Assembly (NCBI GenBank): GCA_016710285.1
Contig: JADJXR010000001.1
Location: forward strand, 186,001-250,000
Source of the DNA: Chlorobiota bacterium
GTDB lineage: Bacteria > Bacteroidota > Ignavibacteria > OLB7
Direction: 5' to 3'
DNA length: 64,000 bases
The translations under genes were made by a program, and so were the position numbers. Positions 41,701 to 56,700 of the stretch are shown here, piece by piece (position 1 is the stretch's first letter; every line of letters starts with the position of its first letter). The notes below the pieces were generated by a model. That model was given only the letters and a program-made list of their open reading frames with translations, did no database searches and was not told the origin of the DNA.

Positions 41701-44700
41701 AACTTCACCAAGATTCTGATCTGTTCCCTGCACACGCGGGGATGATCCGGCGGGTGGTATCGAAGGGCAAGAAGCTGCGGACTGTTCCCTGCACACGCGG
41801 GGATGATCCCATGGACGGGACTACACAGGCAATCGAGTTGAACTGTTCCCTGCACACGCGGGGATGATCCTTGCAGACGGTGAAGTTCCCGACGTGGACA
41901 CCACTGTTCCCTGCACACGCGGGGATGATCCCGAGGTTCTTCACAAACTATCCCTTGACCGTCGCTGTTCCCTGCACACGCGGGGATGATCCCCTTATGC
42001 CGTACCTCGGACGTTCGTGCTGAGGCTGTTCCCTGCACACGCGGGGATGATCCCCCTGCCATCTGCAACGCGTCGGAGGTCTCAGGCTGTTCCCTGCACA
42101 CGCGGGGATGATCCCGCAGCTAGCATCTTGCGAGCTTCCGCCGATGGCTGTTCCCTGCACACGCGGGGATGATCCGGCAGGGGACAACGGCGCGACGTTG
42201 CGCGGTGGCTGTTCCCTGCACACGCGGGGATGATCCCGGCTGTCCCGATCCTGCCTGCGTATCGGCATCCTGTTCCCTGCACACGCGGGGATGATCCCAT
42301 CACCCGCCGCCACCAGTCGCTCCATGATGTCTGTTCCCTGCACACGCGGGGATGATCCCGTCCCTTCGATACGCTCAGGCTTATCCATCCCCTGTTCCCT
42401 GCACACGCGGGGATGATCCGGCTATCTATTGCGCAACGAGTTAGCAGATACTCTGTTCCCTGCACACGCGGGGATGATCCCGGAGCCGAGGTTGACGAGA
42501 TAGCCCGCGACGACTGTTCCCTGCACACGCGGGGATGATCCCAGCCGGTTGCACGTCATCGGGATGGATAAGCCCTGTTCCCTGCACACGCGGGGATGAT
42601 CCCATCTCAACCCCCAACAGCGTTGCCGATATGTCCTGTTCCCTGCACACGCGGGGATGATCCTAGCTTTCCCACCCCGGCCCCGTGATCCCAGCGCTGT
42701 TCCCTGCACACGCGGGGATGATCCGTCCACAGGCTTGGCAGCGATGTGCCGCTCTTTCTGTTCCCTGCACACGCGGGGATGATCCTGCCGCGTTTAGCTT
42801 TTCATCCCCTGCAATATCCTGTTCCCTGCACACGCGGGGATGATCCCACAAGCGGGCGCACTATCGACGTATCGTTGCGCTGTTCCCTGCACACGCGGGG
42901 ATGATCCCCCATGCCAGCGGCGATCGTTGACACCATACCCCTGTTCCCTGCACACGCGGGGATGATCCCGCAACAGTCGCAACGCCGCCATTGCCAAAGG
43001 TCTGTTCCCTGCACACGCGGGGATGATCCCCCTAAGTCCGTAAACGGGTGGAAGCAATACAACTGTTCCCTGCACACGCGGGGATGATCCTTTTCGCGTT
43101 GGATGCAAACGCAGAAAATGCGGCTGTTCCCTGCACACGCGGGGATGATCCGTCCACGCGAATATTCAAAGAGGGCAACCTATCCTGTTCCCTGCACACG
43201 CGGGGATGATCCCCTTGTCGGAAAGGTGATCTTGGCTCCTTCCAACTGTTCCCTGCACACGCGGGGATGATCCCGCGCCTTCCTCACCCCCTTCCACAAG
43301 AGAACCCTGTTCCCTGCACACGCGGGGATGATCCCCGCCTAACTTCCGCCGTTAGGCTTGTGAGTACCTGTTCCCTGCACACGCGGGGATGATCCCGGCC
43401 CATGTCGCCCCGGCGGTTAAAGGGCACCCTGTTCCCTGCACACGCGGGGATGATCCCGGCAAGGGGGTCGCGGTACGCAACTGGCAGAGCTGTTCCCTGC
43501 ACACGCGGGGATGATCCTGTTGGAGAAAATCCGGCTTCGGCAAAACGATTCTGTTCCCTGCACACGCGGGGATGATCCCTTCCCGCTCCGTGTTTTGACG
43601 TTCGGCGAATACTGTTCCCTGCACACGCGGGGATGATCCCTGCCAGACCAAACGGGCCAAGTTGCGCAACGCCTGTTCCCTGCACACGCGGGGATGATCC
43701 CGGGAACACCAACCGATTACGACTATTGGGCGGCTGTTCCCTGCACACGCGGGGATGATCCGAGAAGATCAACCTAGCGAAGGAAGAGCTACGGCTGTTC
43801 CCTGCACACGCGGGGATGATCCGTGCCTCTCTGCTGCGGATCGGTGAAGGTGGAACTGTTCCCTGCACACGCGGGGATGATCCCCATCCCCCAAATTTTG
43901 CCTATAGCATCGCTGGCTGTTCCCTGCACACGCGGGGATGATCCCGGTGACGGTGTCAAAAACGCCGTTACCGCTCCCTGTTCCCTGCACACGCGGGGAT
44001 GATCCGTTGGCGCGAACGGTCTCAGGGAACTGGTCTGGCTGTTCCCTGCACACGCGGGGATGATCCTAATCCAATCCGGTTTCGGGGCTTCTTCGCCCGC
44101 TGTTCCCTGCACACGCGGGGATGATCCCAGAAAACCCGTACGGCAACGCAATTCTTGGGCCTGTTCCCTGCACACGCGGGGATGATCCCTTTTCATGCAA
44201 AAAGATATTGGCGGGCTTGGTCTGTTCCCTGCACACGCGGGGATGATCCTAATGTGAGAATAAACACTAGACATCCCACTTCCTGTTCCCTGCACACGCG
44301 GGGATGATCCCGGTCTTTCCCCTCTTGGGGGTATCAGTAGCAGCTGTTCCCTGCACACGCGGGGATGATCCCGGCAAGAAGCAAAGCTCTTCGGTAGGAA
44401 CTGGCTGTTCCCTGCACACGCGGGGATGATCCCCCGCATGCCCACGGGGTGGTGGGGCATTACCGCTGTTCCCTGCACACGCGGGGATGATCCCGTTGTA
44501 GTGCGCCGCGTGTCGGGTTAGATTGCCTGTTCCCTGCACACGCGGGGATGATCCCGGTTCCCGCCTCAAACGCTTACCGTGTCGTCACTGTTCCCTGCAC
44601 ACGCGGGGATGATCCCATGGAAGAAGCGGTTGGCAGAGTATAAACGGACTGTTCCCTGCACACGCGGGGATGATCCCCTCTCCGTCAGCATCCAAATCGA

Positions 44701-47700
44701 ACTTCAACACTGTTCCCTGCACACGCGGGGATGATCCGTGATTGATTGGGTGAGCGGCGCAATCGGCACGCTGTTCCCTGCACACGCGGGGATGATCCGA
44801 CACTTGGACGGTCCTTCACCAGTTCCGCGAGCTGTTCCCTGCACACGCGGGGATGATCCCCTTTTTGCAGTGGTGTCTCTCTGATGCAATACCTGTTCCC
44901 TGCACACGCGGGGATGATCCCGGTGCGGGATGAAGCGCAACCACGTGCGGAAGCTGTTCCCTGCACACGCGGGGATGATCCCGTCCGTGGCGACATCACC
45001 ATGCCGCGCAGGTCCTGTTCCCTGCACACGCGGGGATGATCCCCCCAGCAGCTTGCTGCCATTGACTGCCGCCTGCTGTTCCCTGCACACGCGGGGATGA
45101 TCCCGGAACCCTCTTTTATGCTGAGCCTACAAAACACTGTTCCCTGCACACGCGGGGATGATCCGTCAGAGCAAAGGGGAAGAGCTGACACACGCAACTG
45201 TTCCCTGCACACGCGGGGATGATCCGCAAGGTGTTGAAGTACGTTCCGTTATCAACCACTGTTCCCTGCACACGCGGGGATGATCCTACGTAGGAGAGGG
45301 ACATGGCAGGAACGTACTTCTGTTCCCTGCACACGCGGGGATGATCCCGGCGATGCGCTATTTCTACATGGAAACGTTCCCTGTTCCCTGCACACGCGGG
45401 GATGATCCCACTTGGACGTTATGCGAGTTTCTTTTTACCTACTGTTCCCTGCACACGCGGGGATGATCCGACCGCCGGAAGCATCGGGTTCACCCTGTTG
45501 AACTGTTCCCTGCACACGCGGGGATGATCCGCGTTCACATGGAAGAGCGCGGACGTTATAGACCTGTTCCCTGCACACGCGGGGATGATCCGCTCGCTGG
45601 TGCATGGAGTGGTGTCAAAAGGAGCTGTTCCCTGCACACGCGGGGATGATCCCCCGCAGGACGTGCGTGTTGACATAGGGACAACCTGTTCCCTGCACAC
45701 GCGGGGATGATCCCGGTTCCTCCGCGTCTCCATGCACGTACAAGTCCTGTTCCCTGCACACGCGGGGATGATCCGCAACGCACACAGCATGGCAGCGAAT
45801 ACAGCAGCTGTTCCCTGCACACGCGGGGATGATCCTGGATGCATTGCGAAAGAATTCTGCAACCGCCACTGTTCCCTGCACACGCGGGGATGATCCCGGG
45901 TGAGCGATATCAGCATCGGATCGGCAACACTGTTCCCTGCACACGCGGGGATGATCCCGCTTGCCCATTGGAGTGATGAACGTGTTCGGCCTGTTCCCTG
46001 CACACGCGGGGATGATCCCGGAGTATCCCAGCCAACCACGGGAGCGATGCCTGTTCCCTGCACACGCGGGGATGATCCCAGAGAGATGAAGCCCGCTTGC
46101 ACGTTGTTTAGCTGTTCCCTGCACACGCGGGGATGATCCTTTACGCTTGGGCTATTTCCTACGTCATCATTGCTGTTCCCTGCACACGCGGGGATGATCC
46201 CAGGATGTCAGACACCCGCCCCGCTTCGGTTGCCTGTTCCCTGCACACGCGGGGATGATCCCCTAACATGGAAACGAACGCAAAAAACAGCGGCCTGTTC
46301 CCTGCACACGCGGGGATGATCCCGGCGCAACACCTAAACGGAGCAACCAAAATGCCTGTTCCCTGCACACGCGGGGATGATCCCACCTTTTCCGGCAAGC
46401 GAAAAACAAGGGTAGCCTGTTCCCTGCACACGCGGGGATGATCCGTCTTCCAAGTCAGGGTCTCCAACGCAGGCTTGCTGTTCCCTGCACACGCGGGGAT
46501 GATCCGCATGGGGGGAGGCGATATGACCGAGGGCAACGCTGTTCCCTGCACACGCGGGGATGATCCCTACTCCAAAGCCTTCCAGCACTCCCTTCGCCGC
46601 TGTTCCCTGCACACGCGGGGATGATCCCCCGTCCCCCCCGCCGCCGCAACCGCGTTTGGACTGTTCCCTGCACACGCGGGGATGATCCCCACCGAAGAGG
46701 CAAGCTCTATCCAGCGGGTAACTGTTCCCTGCACACGCGGGGATGATCCCACCAAGAAGCCGCAAGCTGATTCAGGAATCGCCTGTTCCCTGCACACGCG
46801 GGGATGATCCCCGCTGTTCTGGGAGAGAGAAGCGGGCGGCATTCTGTTCCCTGCACACGCGGGGATGATCCTCGGGGAATTCTCGCAAATTTCCGTGGTG
46901 TTTACTGTTCCCTGCACACGCGGGGATGATCCGAAACGCGCCTAACGATTCGGTCAATTTCCGCCCTGTTCCCTGCACACGCGGGGATGATCCCCACCTT
47001 GCAGCGTATCGGTATCGGCGCGATGACTGTTCCCTGCACACGCGGGGATGATCCCTTTCAAGACCTTGAAGGCTCCATCCTTGCCTTCTGTTCCCTGCAC
47101 ACGCGGGGATGATCCGCGACCTACGCACGGCAAGCGACCTAATCGCTGCTGTTCCCTGCACACGCGGGGATGATCCGGCGATGCAAGTGTTAAGCGGGAA
47201 CGCGCCCGCCTGTTCCCTGCACACGCGGGGATGATCCTACGCCGCTTCCGTACAAGGGCAAGCCGCCGGACTGTTCCCTGCACACGCGGGGATGATCCGT
47301 CGCATTTACCGTTGCAGGCGTTTTGAAACTTCTGTTCCCTGCACACGCGGGGATGATCCGATTCCCGTTCATCCTGCCTATAAAATTCCATCCTGTTCCC
47401 TGCACACGCGGGGATGATCCGCAGCTATCGGGGACAACGATGCAACGCTTGCCCTGTTCCCTGCACACGCGGGGATGATCCCCTTTCCCGGGTATTGGGG
47501 GAACAGGCGCTTGACTGTTCCCTGCACACGCGGGGATGATCCTCGGGGTTTATTTGCACCATCTTCATCCTATGGCTGTTCCCTGCACACGCGGGGATGA
47601 TCCCTGCCATTTATCCGCGTCGAAAAATTCCAGGGGCTGTTCCCTGCACACGCGGGGATGATCCCGGTACACAGTGGACACCGGGACGCACCGATGCCTG

Positions 47701-50700
47701 TTCCCTGCACACGCGGGGATGATCCCTCCTAAAACCACACTTTGGAGCCAACCCGGGACTGTTCCCTGCACACGCGGGGATGATCCCCTTTGCCGAAGGG
47801 AAAGGGCGGGAAGGTGATGCTGTTCCCTGCACACGCGGGGATGATCCTAAACTTCCCCTTCATGCTGGCTATCACATCCGCTGTTCCCTGCACACGCGGG
47901 GATGATCCCGCTAAAGTCTTCCACCAGTAGCTGCCACTTCTCTGTTCCCTGCACACGCGGGGATGATCCCCCGAAGAAGGATTCAGCAGCACCAAGAACA
48001 TCCTGTTCCCTGCACACGCGGGGATGATCCCGCGTGAGACACTTTACAGCAAGTGGGTCAAGGCTGTTCCCTGCACACGCGGGGATGATCCCCACACTTT
48101 GGAGCCAACCCGGGAGCAACCCTCCTGTTCCCTGCACACGCGGGGATGATCCGACCTGCTGGAAAAGCTGGCGCGGTTGGGTGTGCTGTTCCCTGCACAC
48201 GCGGGGATGATCCGACAAAGACGGCGTTGCGATTGTCGAGGTTATTCTGTTCCCTGCACACGCGGGGATGATCCCCGTTCTTCTGGGAGGGAGAAGCGGG
48301 CGGCTGTCTGTTCCCTGCACACGCGGGGATGATCCGCCCCGCCACTGGTACGTTAGCGGCGGGGATAGCTGTTCCCTGCACACGCGGGGATGATCCGCTG
48401 GAAGACCTTCGCAAGCAACTGGCAGCAGCCTGTTCCCTGCACACGCGGGGATGATCCCGTTTGCGCTGGCAGCGTACACCTTCCCCAACGCTGTTCCCTG
48501 CACACGCGGGGATGATCCGGCATTATCAATGCGCAAGCGTTGGGGGCTGGGCTGTTCCCTGCACACGCGGGGATGATCCGACGGGGCAACGGGCGGCGCA
48601 ACCCAACCAACACTGTTCCCTGCACACGCGGGGATGATCCGCAAAAACAGCATCAGCCGGGGCCGCCGATGCTCTGTTCCCTGCACACGCGGGGATGATC
48701 CGTCAGGGTCTCCAACGCAGGCTTGTAGGTCGAACTGTTCCCTGCACACGCGGGGATGATCCGTTGCGCAACGCTTACACCGTACGCAGCTGCTACTGTT
48801 CCCTGCACACGCGGGGATGATCCCCATCTTAACGACTTCTTGGTCTGCCATGTTGGCTGTTCCCTGCACACGCGGGGATGATCCCGAAGCGAAGGCCAAG
48901 TTAGATGCGGACTTGAACTGTTCCCTGCACACGCGGGGATGATCCCGAAGAGCGCGGAAGACTACACGGCTTCGATTGCTGTTCCCTGCACACGCGGGGA
49001 TGATCCGATAGGCAGGCAGATGCTTTCGTTAGTGTAGCACTGTTCCCTGCACACGCGGGGATGATCCGGCTAGGGTAATAGGCCACCTTTTTGAACACTT
49101 CTGTTCCCTGCACACGCGGGGATGATCCGCATTACCTGCGGGGATCGCAACGCTAAGGGGCCTGTTCCCTGCACACGCGGGGATGATCCTGCTGTAACGT
49201 ACCCAGTGTGCGAATCCCCCACCTGTTCCCTGCACACGCGGGGATGATCCGACCTGCTGGAAAAGCTGGCGCGGTTGGGTGTGCTGTTCCCTGCACACGC
49301 GGGGATGATCCCCGGTCATGTGACCGATCTGATGCGAACTTACACTGTTCCCTGCACACGCGGGGATGATCCTAAAATCTTCGTCCCACGCAATTTTTTT
49401 TTCAACTGTTCCCTGCACACGCGGGGATGATCCCAGCATCGTGTAGTGCGCGTTCAGCTTGGAAAACTGTTCCCTGCACACGCGGGGATGATCCCAGCTG
49501 CGTCGTAAATCTCTTTCCGTGGTGCAACTGTTCCCTGCACACGCGGGGATGATCCCCGCTCGATTGGAGGCGCGAAACGCTCGCAGCACTGTTCCCTGCA
49601 CACGCGGGGATGATCCCAGCGGAAAGCGATGGAGCGGTAACGGCGTTTTCTGTTCCCTGCACACGCGGGGATGATCCGCGGCGGGATGAGCGTTCCGCCG
49701 CTACTCTTTCCTGTTCCCTGCACACGCGGGGATGATCCCGGAGGTCTTTTTGCAGTGCCTCCAATCCCTTGCTGTTCCCTGCACACGCGGGGATGATCCC
49801 GCACGCACAAACGCAGGGCACGGCTACGCCAGCTGTTCCCTGCACACGCGGGGATGATCCCAGCGCGAACGCTTTAACCGGATCACATCATGACTGTTCC
49901 CTGCACACGCGGGGATGATCCCGGCGCGACCTCTACGGCGATTACTTCACCAGTCTGTTCCCTGCACACGCGGGGATGATCCGACCGCCCCCACTTGTGC
50001 GATCCCCGCTGCGAACTGTTCCCTGCACACGCGGGGATGATCCGATGAAGATTCCGTTGGCTGCGGATGCCATGTTCTGTTCCCTGCACACGCGGGGATG
50101 ATCCCGCACGCTTGTAGGTCGAACTTGAAGGTGCGCGCTGTTCCCTGCACACGCGGGGATGATCCCCTCAGCCCGAACGAACGGGCGGACATTGAGGACT
50201 GTTCCCTGCACACGCGGGGATGATCCCCAGCCCGTCTATGCAACCACGCCGTACAAGGACTGTTCCCTGCACACGCGGGGATGATCCGTCCCCCAAGCCG
50301 TCACCGCATACGATGAGCTTCTGTTCCCTGCACACGCGGGGATGATCCCTGGCAGACATTCAAGCTGAATTGGCTGCACTGCTGTTCCCTGCACACGCGG
50401 GGATGATCCTGATTCGCAAGCGGGGCTGGTCGGATGCTGACTCTGTTCCCTGCACACGCGGGGATGATCCCGGATCGGCTGGCAAAGCGATTGGAAATCT
50501 TGCCTGTTCCCTGCACACGCGGGGATGATCCGATACTACGCCAAGAGCCTGTGGAGCTATCGAACTGTTCCCTGCACACGCGGGGATGATCCCCGCTTCT
50601 CTCGGCCTTCTTTATCTACCTGCGCCTGTTCCCTGCACACGCGGGGATGATCCCGGTGGGGCGATGACATCTGGCAGTCAGCTATCCTGTTCCCTGCACA

Positions 50701-53700
50701 CGCGGGGATGATCCCCCAAAGCACACTTGCCGACGGTCTGCGTCCCACTGTTCCCTGCACACGCGGGGATGATCCGGGGATCGCAGACCAACAGAAGGTT
50801 GTTGCCGCCTGTTCCCTGCACACGCGGGGATGATCCCTCCACGAGCTTGGAAAGGACCGATCTTGGTGTCTGTTCCCTGCACACGCGGGGATGATCCGTC
50901 TTTAGCTCCATCGAAGCCGCGACCACCGTGCTGTTCCCTGCACACGCGGGGATGATCCCGTGACCGCTGCAAACCGCGCCGTGCTTGGGACCTGTTCCCT
51001 GCACACGCGGGGATGATCCCGAAGAGCTTGCCAAGCTGGCCATTGATGAAGGCTGTTCCCTGCACACGCGGGGATGATCCTCACCGAGGTGGACCACAGC
51101 CCATCGAACGTGTCTGTTCCCTGCACACGCGGGGATGATCCGAACGGGCGGACATTGAGGAGTATGCGGCACTACTGTTCCCTGCACACGCGGGGATGAT
51201 CCCACCTATCCCTTGAGGATAACGCGCTGGACGGTCTGTTCCCTGCACACGCGGGGATGATCCCGGGAACGGGGAAGGGGATGGACATGGGTACATCTGT
51301 TCCCTGCACACGCGGGGATGATCCCCCCTGCTGCTGTTTCAGTAGGTCCGCTCCAAACTGTTCCCTGCACACGCGGGGATGATCCTTCGGGGGAGTTAGC
51401 CCTGCCAGTTACATAGCCCTGTTCCCTGCACACGCGGGGATGATCCCTCCCCCTTTGATCCCCACAGGATGAACTCCGTCTGTTCCCTGCACACGCGGGG
51501 ATGATCCCACTGGCTTGTTGACACATCCCGGGCAGTCGAGCTGTTCCCTGCACACGCGGGGATGATCCCGGAGCAAGGACCCTGTTGGACTTGCAGCGGA
51601 TCTGTTCCCTGCACACGCGGGGATGATCCCACCTATCCCTTGAGGGTAACGAGCTGGACGGTCTGTTCCCTGCACACGCGGGGATGATCCCTTTTTTTTA
51701 ACAGCGATGGCGGGTTTCGGTGCCTGTTCCCTGCACACGCGGGGATGATCCTCCCCAACACGATCTTGTTGTTGTCTTCGTTCTCTGTTCCCTGCACACG
51801 CGGGGATGATCCGTAGTCGCGATTCACGTTGCGCGGTATGGGGCCCTGTTCCCTGCACACGCGGGGATGATCCGATGGATGACTTCACGAGATACTCTTG
51901 CTGTATCTGTTCCCTGCACACGCGGGGATGATCCCGGTTGCGTTTGAAAATATCGCTGCAAGCATCGCTGTTCCCTGCACACGCGGGGATGATCCCTGCG
52001 AATTGGAAGCATTATTTCGCGTTGCCCCCTGTTCCCTGCACACGCGGGGATGATCCTCGTGCGAACCTTCCGGTGGGATATGAGGCCATCTGTTCCCTGC
52101 ACACGCGGGGATGATCCGCCTCAGCGAACCGTTCGTCAAGTTCGATGCTGCTGTTCCCTGCACACGCGGGGATGATCCTCGCTGCCTTGAACAATTCAGT
52201 AGAACGATTCCCTGTTCCCTGCACACGCGGGGATGATCCGCGGGCTTTTGCCGCCCACATCTTCCGCCCCGTCTGTTCCCTGCACACGCGGGGATGATCC
52301 CTTGAATTCGCTTCAATATCCGGTCACTTATTCCTGTTCCCTGCACACGCGGGGATGATCCCCAATCACAACGGAAGTTGTTGCGGATTCGGGGCTGTTC
52401 CCTGCACACGCGGGGATGATCCCCGCAACGGTGGCATCGTAATCCAACAAGGGATCTGTTCCCTGCACACGCGGGGATGATCCGAAGGGGGCAAGGCGCA
52501 ACTTGCCGTGGAAACGCTGTTCCCTGCACACGCGGGGATGATCCTTTTGGAGGTGGCAAGACCTCCGGGGGCTGACACTGTTCCCTGCACACGCGGGGAT
52601 GATCCCCTCCCGGAGATTGGAGATTCGTATGATCCGGCCTGTTCCCTGCACACGCGGGGATGATCCTCCCAGCGCGGAAGCGGGGGCAAAAGCTGTTTTC
52701 TGTTCCCTGCACACGCGGGGATGATCCGTTCGTGATGATGTTCATCGCACAGCCCGGCGGCTGTTCCCTGCACACGCGGGGATGATCCTTCCGTCGGCTC
52801 TTCACCGATGGCGGCATAGACCTGTTCCCTGCACACGCGGGGATGATCCCGGGGCGGGCCGGATCAGCCCCGGCGTGTGCCTCTGTTCCCTGCACACGCG
52901 GGGATGATCCGATGCTCGGTCTTTGGGAGGAAGAGGAAGAGCGCTGTTCCCTGCACACGCGGGGATGATCCTGGTGGTTGCATCCGATACGCAAGGCATG
53001 GAAGCTGTTCCCTGCACACGCGGGGATGATCCCGCGGACCACCACCGGAAGGAACGCTGGTCTTTCTGTTCCCTGCACACGCGGGGATGATCCCCTCGCA
53101 GCGGTCAAATGGGCGAACGAAAAGCGCTGTTCCCTGCACACGCGGGGATGATCCCTTCACGCCCGCCGCCGCTGCAACTGGTGTCACCTGTTCCCTGCAC
53201 ACGCGGGGATGATCCCAGGGAGGTTGCATCACGATGCTGACATACTTGCTGTTCCCTGCACACGCGGGGATGATCCCGGGGACGATATCGTACGGCTCCC
53301 AGCGGAGCCCTGTTCCCTGCACACGCGGGGATGATCCTGGTGATCTTTTCCCCGTCACCCCATTCATCCGCTGTTCCCTGCACACGCGGGGATGATCCGA
53401 AGGCGGTTCCGTCTTCTGCTACCAAGCAACACTGTTCCCTGCACACGCGGGGATGATCCGTGGCAACGCGTGAGACCCTTTACAGCAAGTGGCTGTTCCC
53501 TGCACACGCGGGGATGATCCCGATCTCTTCCCCTGTGTAGCGGCAACGACTACCTGTTCCCTGCACACGCGGGGATGATCCCTTTGCCAACACGTCAGCA
53601 ACGGCCATCGCATGCTGTTCCCTGCACACGCGGGGATGATCCTCGTTCACCATCCAATCCGAAGCCATCCGCAAGCTGTTCCCTGCACACGCGGGGATGA

Positions 53701-56700
53701 TCCCCGAACCTTTGCCACGTCCGGCGTGATCCCTTCCTGTTCCCTGCACACGCGGGGATGATCCCCGCGTCTTCGCGAAAGTCTTTAGCCTCGCACCCTG
53801 TTCCCTGCACACGCGGGGATGATCCGGGGGGATCGGAGAGGATGACACGCTGCGACCTCTGTTCCCTGCACACGCGGGGATGATCCCACCATGCAACTGA
53901 ACTGGATTCACAGAGAGATCTGTTCCCTGCACACGCGGGGATGATCCGTGGGGGCGGTCTTCGGGGTTGACTACGTGGGGCTGTTCCCTGCACACGCGGG
54001 GATGATCCCCTTTCGGCCAACGCCTCTTCGCTATCACCGGACTGTTCCCTGCACACGCGGGGATGATCCCCTTTCGGCCAACGCCTCTTCGCTATCACCG
54101 GACTGTTCCCTGCACACGCGGGGATGATCCCCTCCCCATCGGCATCCAAATCGAACTTCAACACTGTTCCCTGCACACGCGGGGATGATCCCCGTTGTCT
54201 TCGTTATAGCGCTCGTTGTGCGTTCTGTTCCCTGCACACGCGGGGATGATCCCGGCATATGAACGCGCTTGCAGCGAAATGGCAGCTGTTCCCTGCACAC
54301 GCGGGGATGATCCCAGATATACGAAGGCTCCGAATTGGATACTGCGCTGTTCCCTGCACACGCGGGGATGATCCTGGCGGCGACTAACCAAAGAAGAACG
54401 CCAACGGCTGTTCCCTGCACACGCGGGGATGATCCGCGGTTCTCGATCCTGCTATATCCAGCAGCACGCTGTTCCCTGCACACGCGGGGATGATCCCATC
54501 TTCACCGCTTGGGTCTTTGCCGTGTGAGTCTGTTCCCTGCACACGCGGGGATGATCCCGCGATAGGCGTTGGATGAAGGGACAACCGAACCTGTTCCCTG
54601 CACACGCGGGGATGATCCCATCCGCCACGACTTGAAGCTCGATGCAAAGACCTGTTCCCTGCACACGCGGGGATGATCCTGACGGACTACACGGGACAAC
54701 GCGGCGCAACCTCTGTTCCCTGCACACGCGGGGATGATCCGGCCCGCACCCTACTGGCAGACATATCGGAGCCCTGTTCCCTGCACACGCGGGGATGATC
54801 CGTTTTGCGGATGGATCACCAAGCGGAACACTTCCTGTTCCCTGCACACGCGGGGATGATCCCATTTCGCGAACCGCGCCAACACCAACTTCAGGCTGTT
54901 CCCTGCACACGCGGGGATGATCCTGGTTGCTTACAGGTGAGGGGGATATGATGACCCTGTTCCCTGCACACGCGGGGATGATCCGTCGCGGGTTCCTTCG
55001 CTGCTACTGGCACACTGCTGTTCCCTGCACACGCGGGGATGATCCCCAACAGAGATACTAACAGGCAAACCAACCAAGCTGTTCCCTGCACACGCGGGGA
55101 TGATCCGTCCGCTGGTGTCCACGTCGGAAAGCGAACCGTCTGTTCCCTGCACACGCGGGGATGATCCGCTGCTGAAGAGCCTACCAAGTCAGGAGGAAAA
55201 CTGTTCCCTGCACACGCGGGGATGATCCGAAGATCGGCAAGCGGCGCGGGCTGGTGCGATGCTGTTCCCTGCACACGCGGGGATGATCCCCACCATGCTA
55301 CCATAGAGGCTACCAGCAGGATCTGTTCCCTGCACACGCGGGGATGATCCCGCGCTCCCGAATCCGCTGGCCTGATCCTTCGCCTGTTCCCTGCACACGC
55401 GGGGATGATCCCTAACACTCACACAATCGAAACCGACACACCATGCTGTTCCCTGCACACGCGGGGATGATCCGATCGTGATGTGCGGAGGCTCATCAGC
55501 AGCTAGCTGTTCCCTGCACACGCGGGGATGATCCCGTTCCCACCAAGTGAGTAATCTTCTTCGTACACTGTTCCCTGCACACGCGGGGATGATCCGGCTG
55601 ATGCTTTTGCACCACCACCGTTGACGTTCTGTTCCCTGCACACGCGGGGATGATCCCGAAGCGGGTGACGGTGTTGGGTGCTGATAACCCTGTTCCCTGC
55701 ACACGCGGGGATGATCCTCTCATCTATCCGGCGTTCAAGCGATTGCATCTCTGTTCCCTGCACACGCGGGGATGATCCGTCAGTGGTTACGCATATTGCT
55801 GTGAGAGCAACCTGTTCCCTGCACACGCGGGGATGATCCCTTTCAAGATGAGCTACTTCAAGAAGAGCCAAACTGTTCCCTGCACACGCGGGGATGATCC
55901 TCCCGAAGCTGCGTGAGTCGCTGAACCACTGTCCTGTTCCCTGCACACGCGGGGATGATCCGGTGTCCCCAAGCCTGTCGAATCTCCAACGGTTCTGTTC
56001 CCTGCACACGCGGGGATGATCCTGATTGCCTGCGCAAACTGCATCGTGTAGTATGCTGTTCCCTGCACACGCGGGGATGATCCCGATCTCTCTGCGCCAT
56101 ACCTGGCGTTCAATCACTGTTCCCTGCACACGCGGGGATGATCCCGTCTCGCCTCCCTCCGTAGAGTTTTGAGCGACCTGTTCCCTGCACACGCGGGGAT
56201 GATCCTCCTTGCCTCTATCAAGTCATCGCTCGGCGATCCTGTTCCCTGCACACGCGGGGATGATCCCTATTTCTGGCGCACGGTCGGATTCGATGAGCGC
56301 TGTTCCCTGCACACGCGGGGATGATCCGAATGGGGGACGATGGAGGACGCAAAGCGAAGCCTGTTCCCTGCACACGCGGGGATGATCCCGGGAATCTTGG
56401 AGCAATCGGAGAACCCCAAAGCTGTTCCCTGCACACGCGGGGATGATCCGTCTGCAAGGATCATATCCACGGATTCCGCTGGCTGTTCCCTGCACACGCG
56501 GGGATGATCCCTTCGTCACCGAATTCCACGCCGTCACCTTCTGCTGTTCCCTGCACACGCGGGGATGATCCCCTTGAAGTCGCGATAAACGGCTCAGGGG
56601 ACAACTGTTCCCTGCACACGCGGGGATGATCCTCACACCATTCAGTTGCGAGGACGTACAAGAATCTGTTCCCTGCACACGCGGGGATGATCCTCACACC

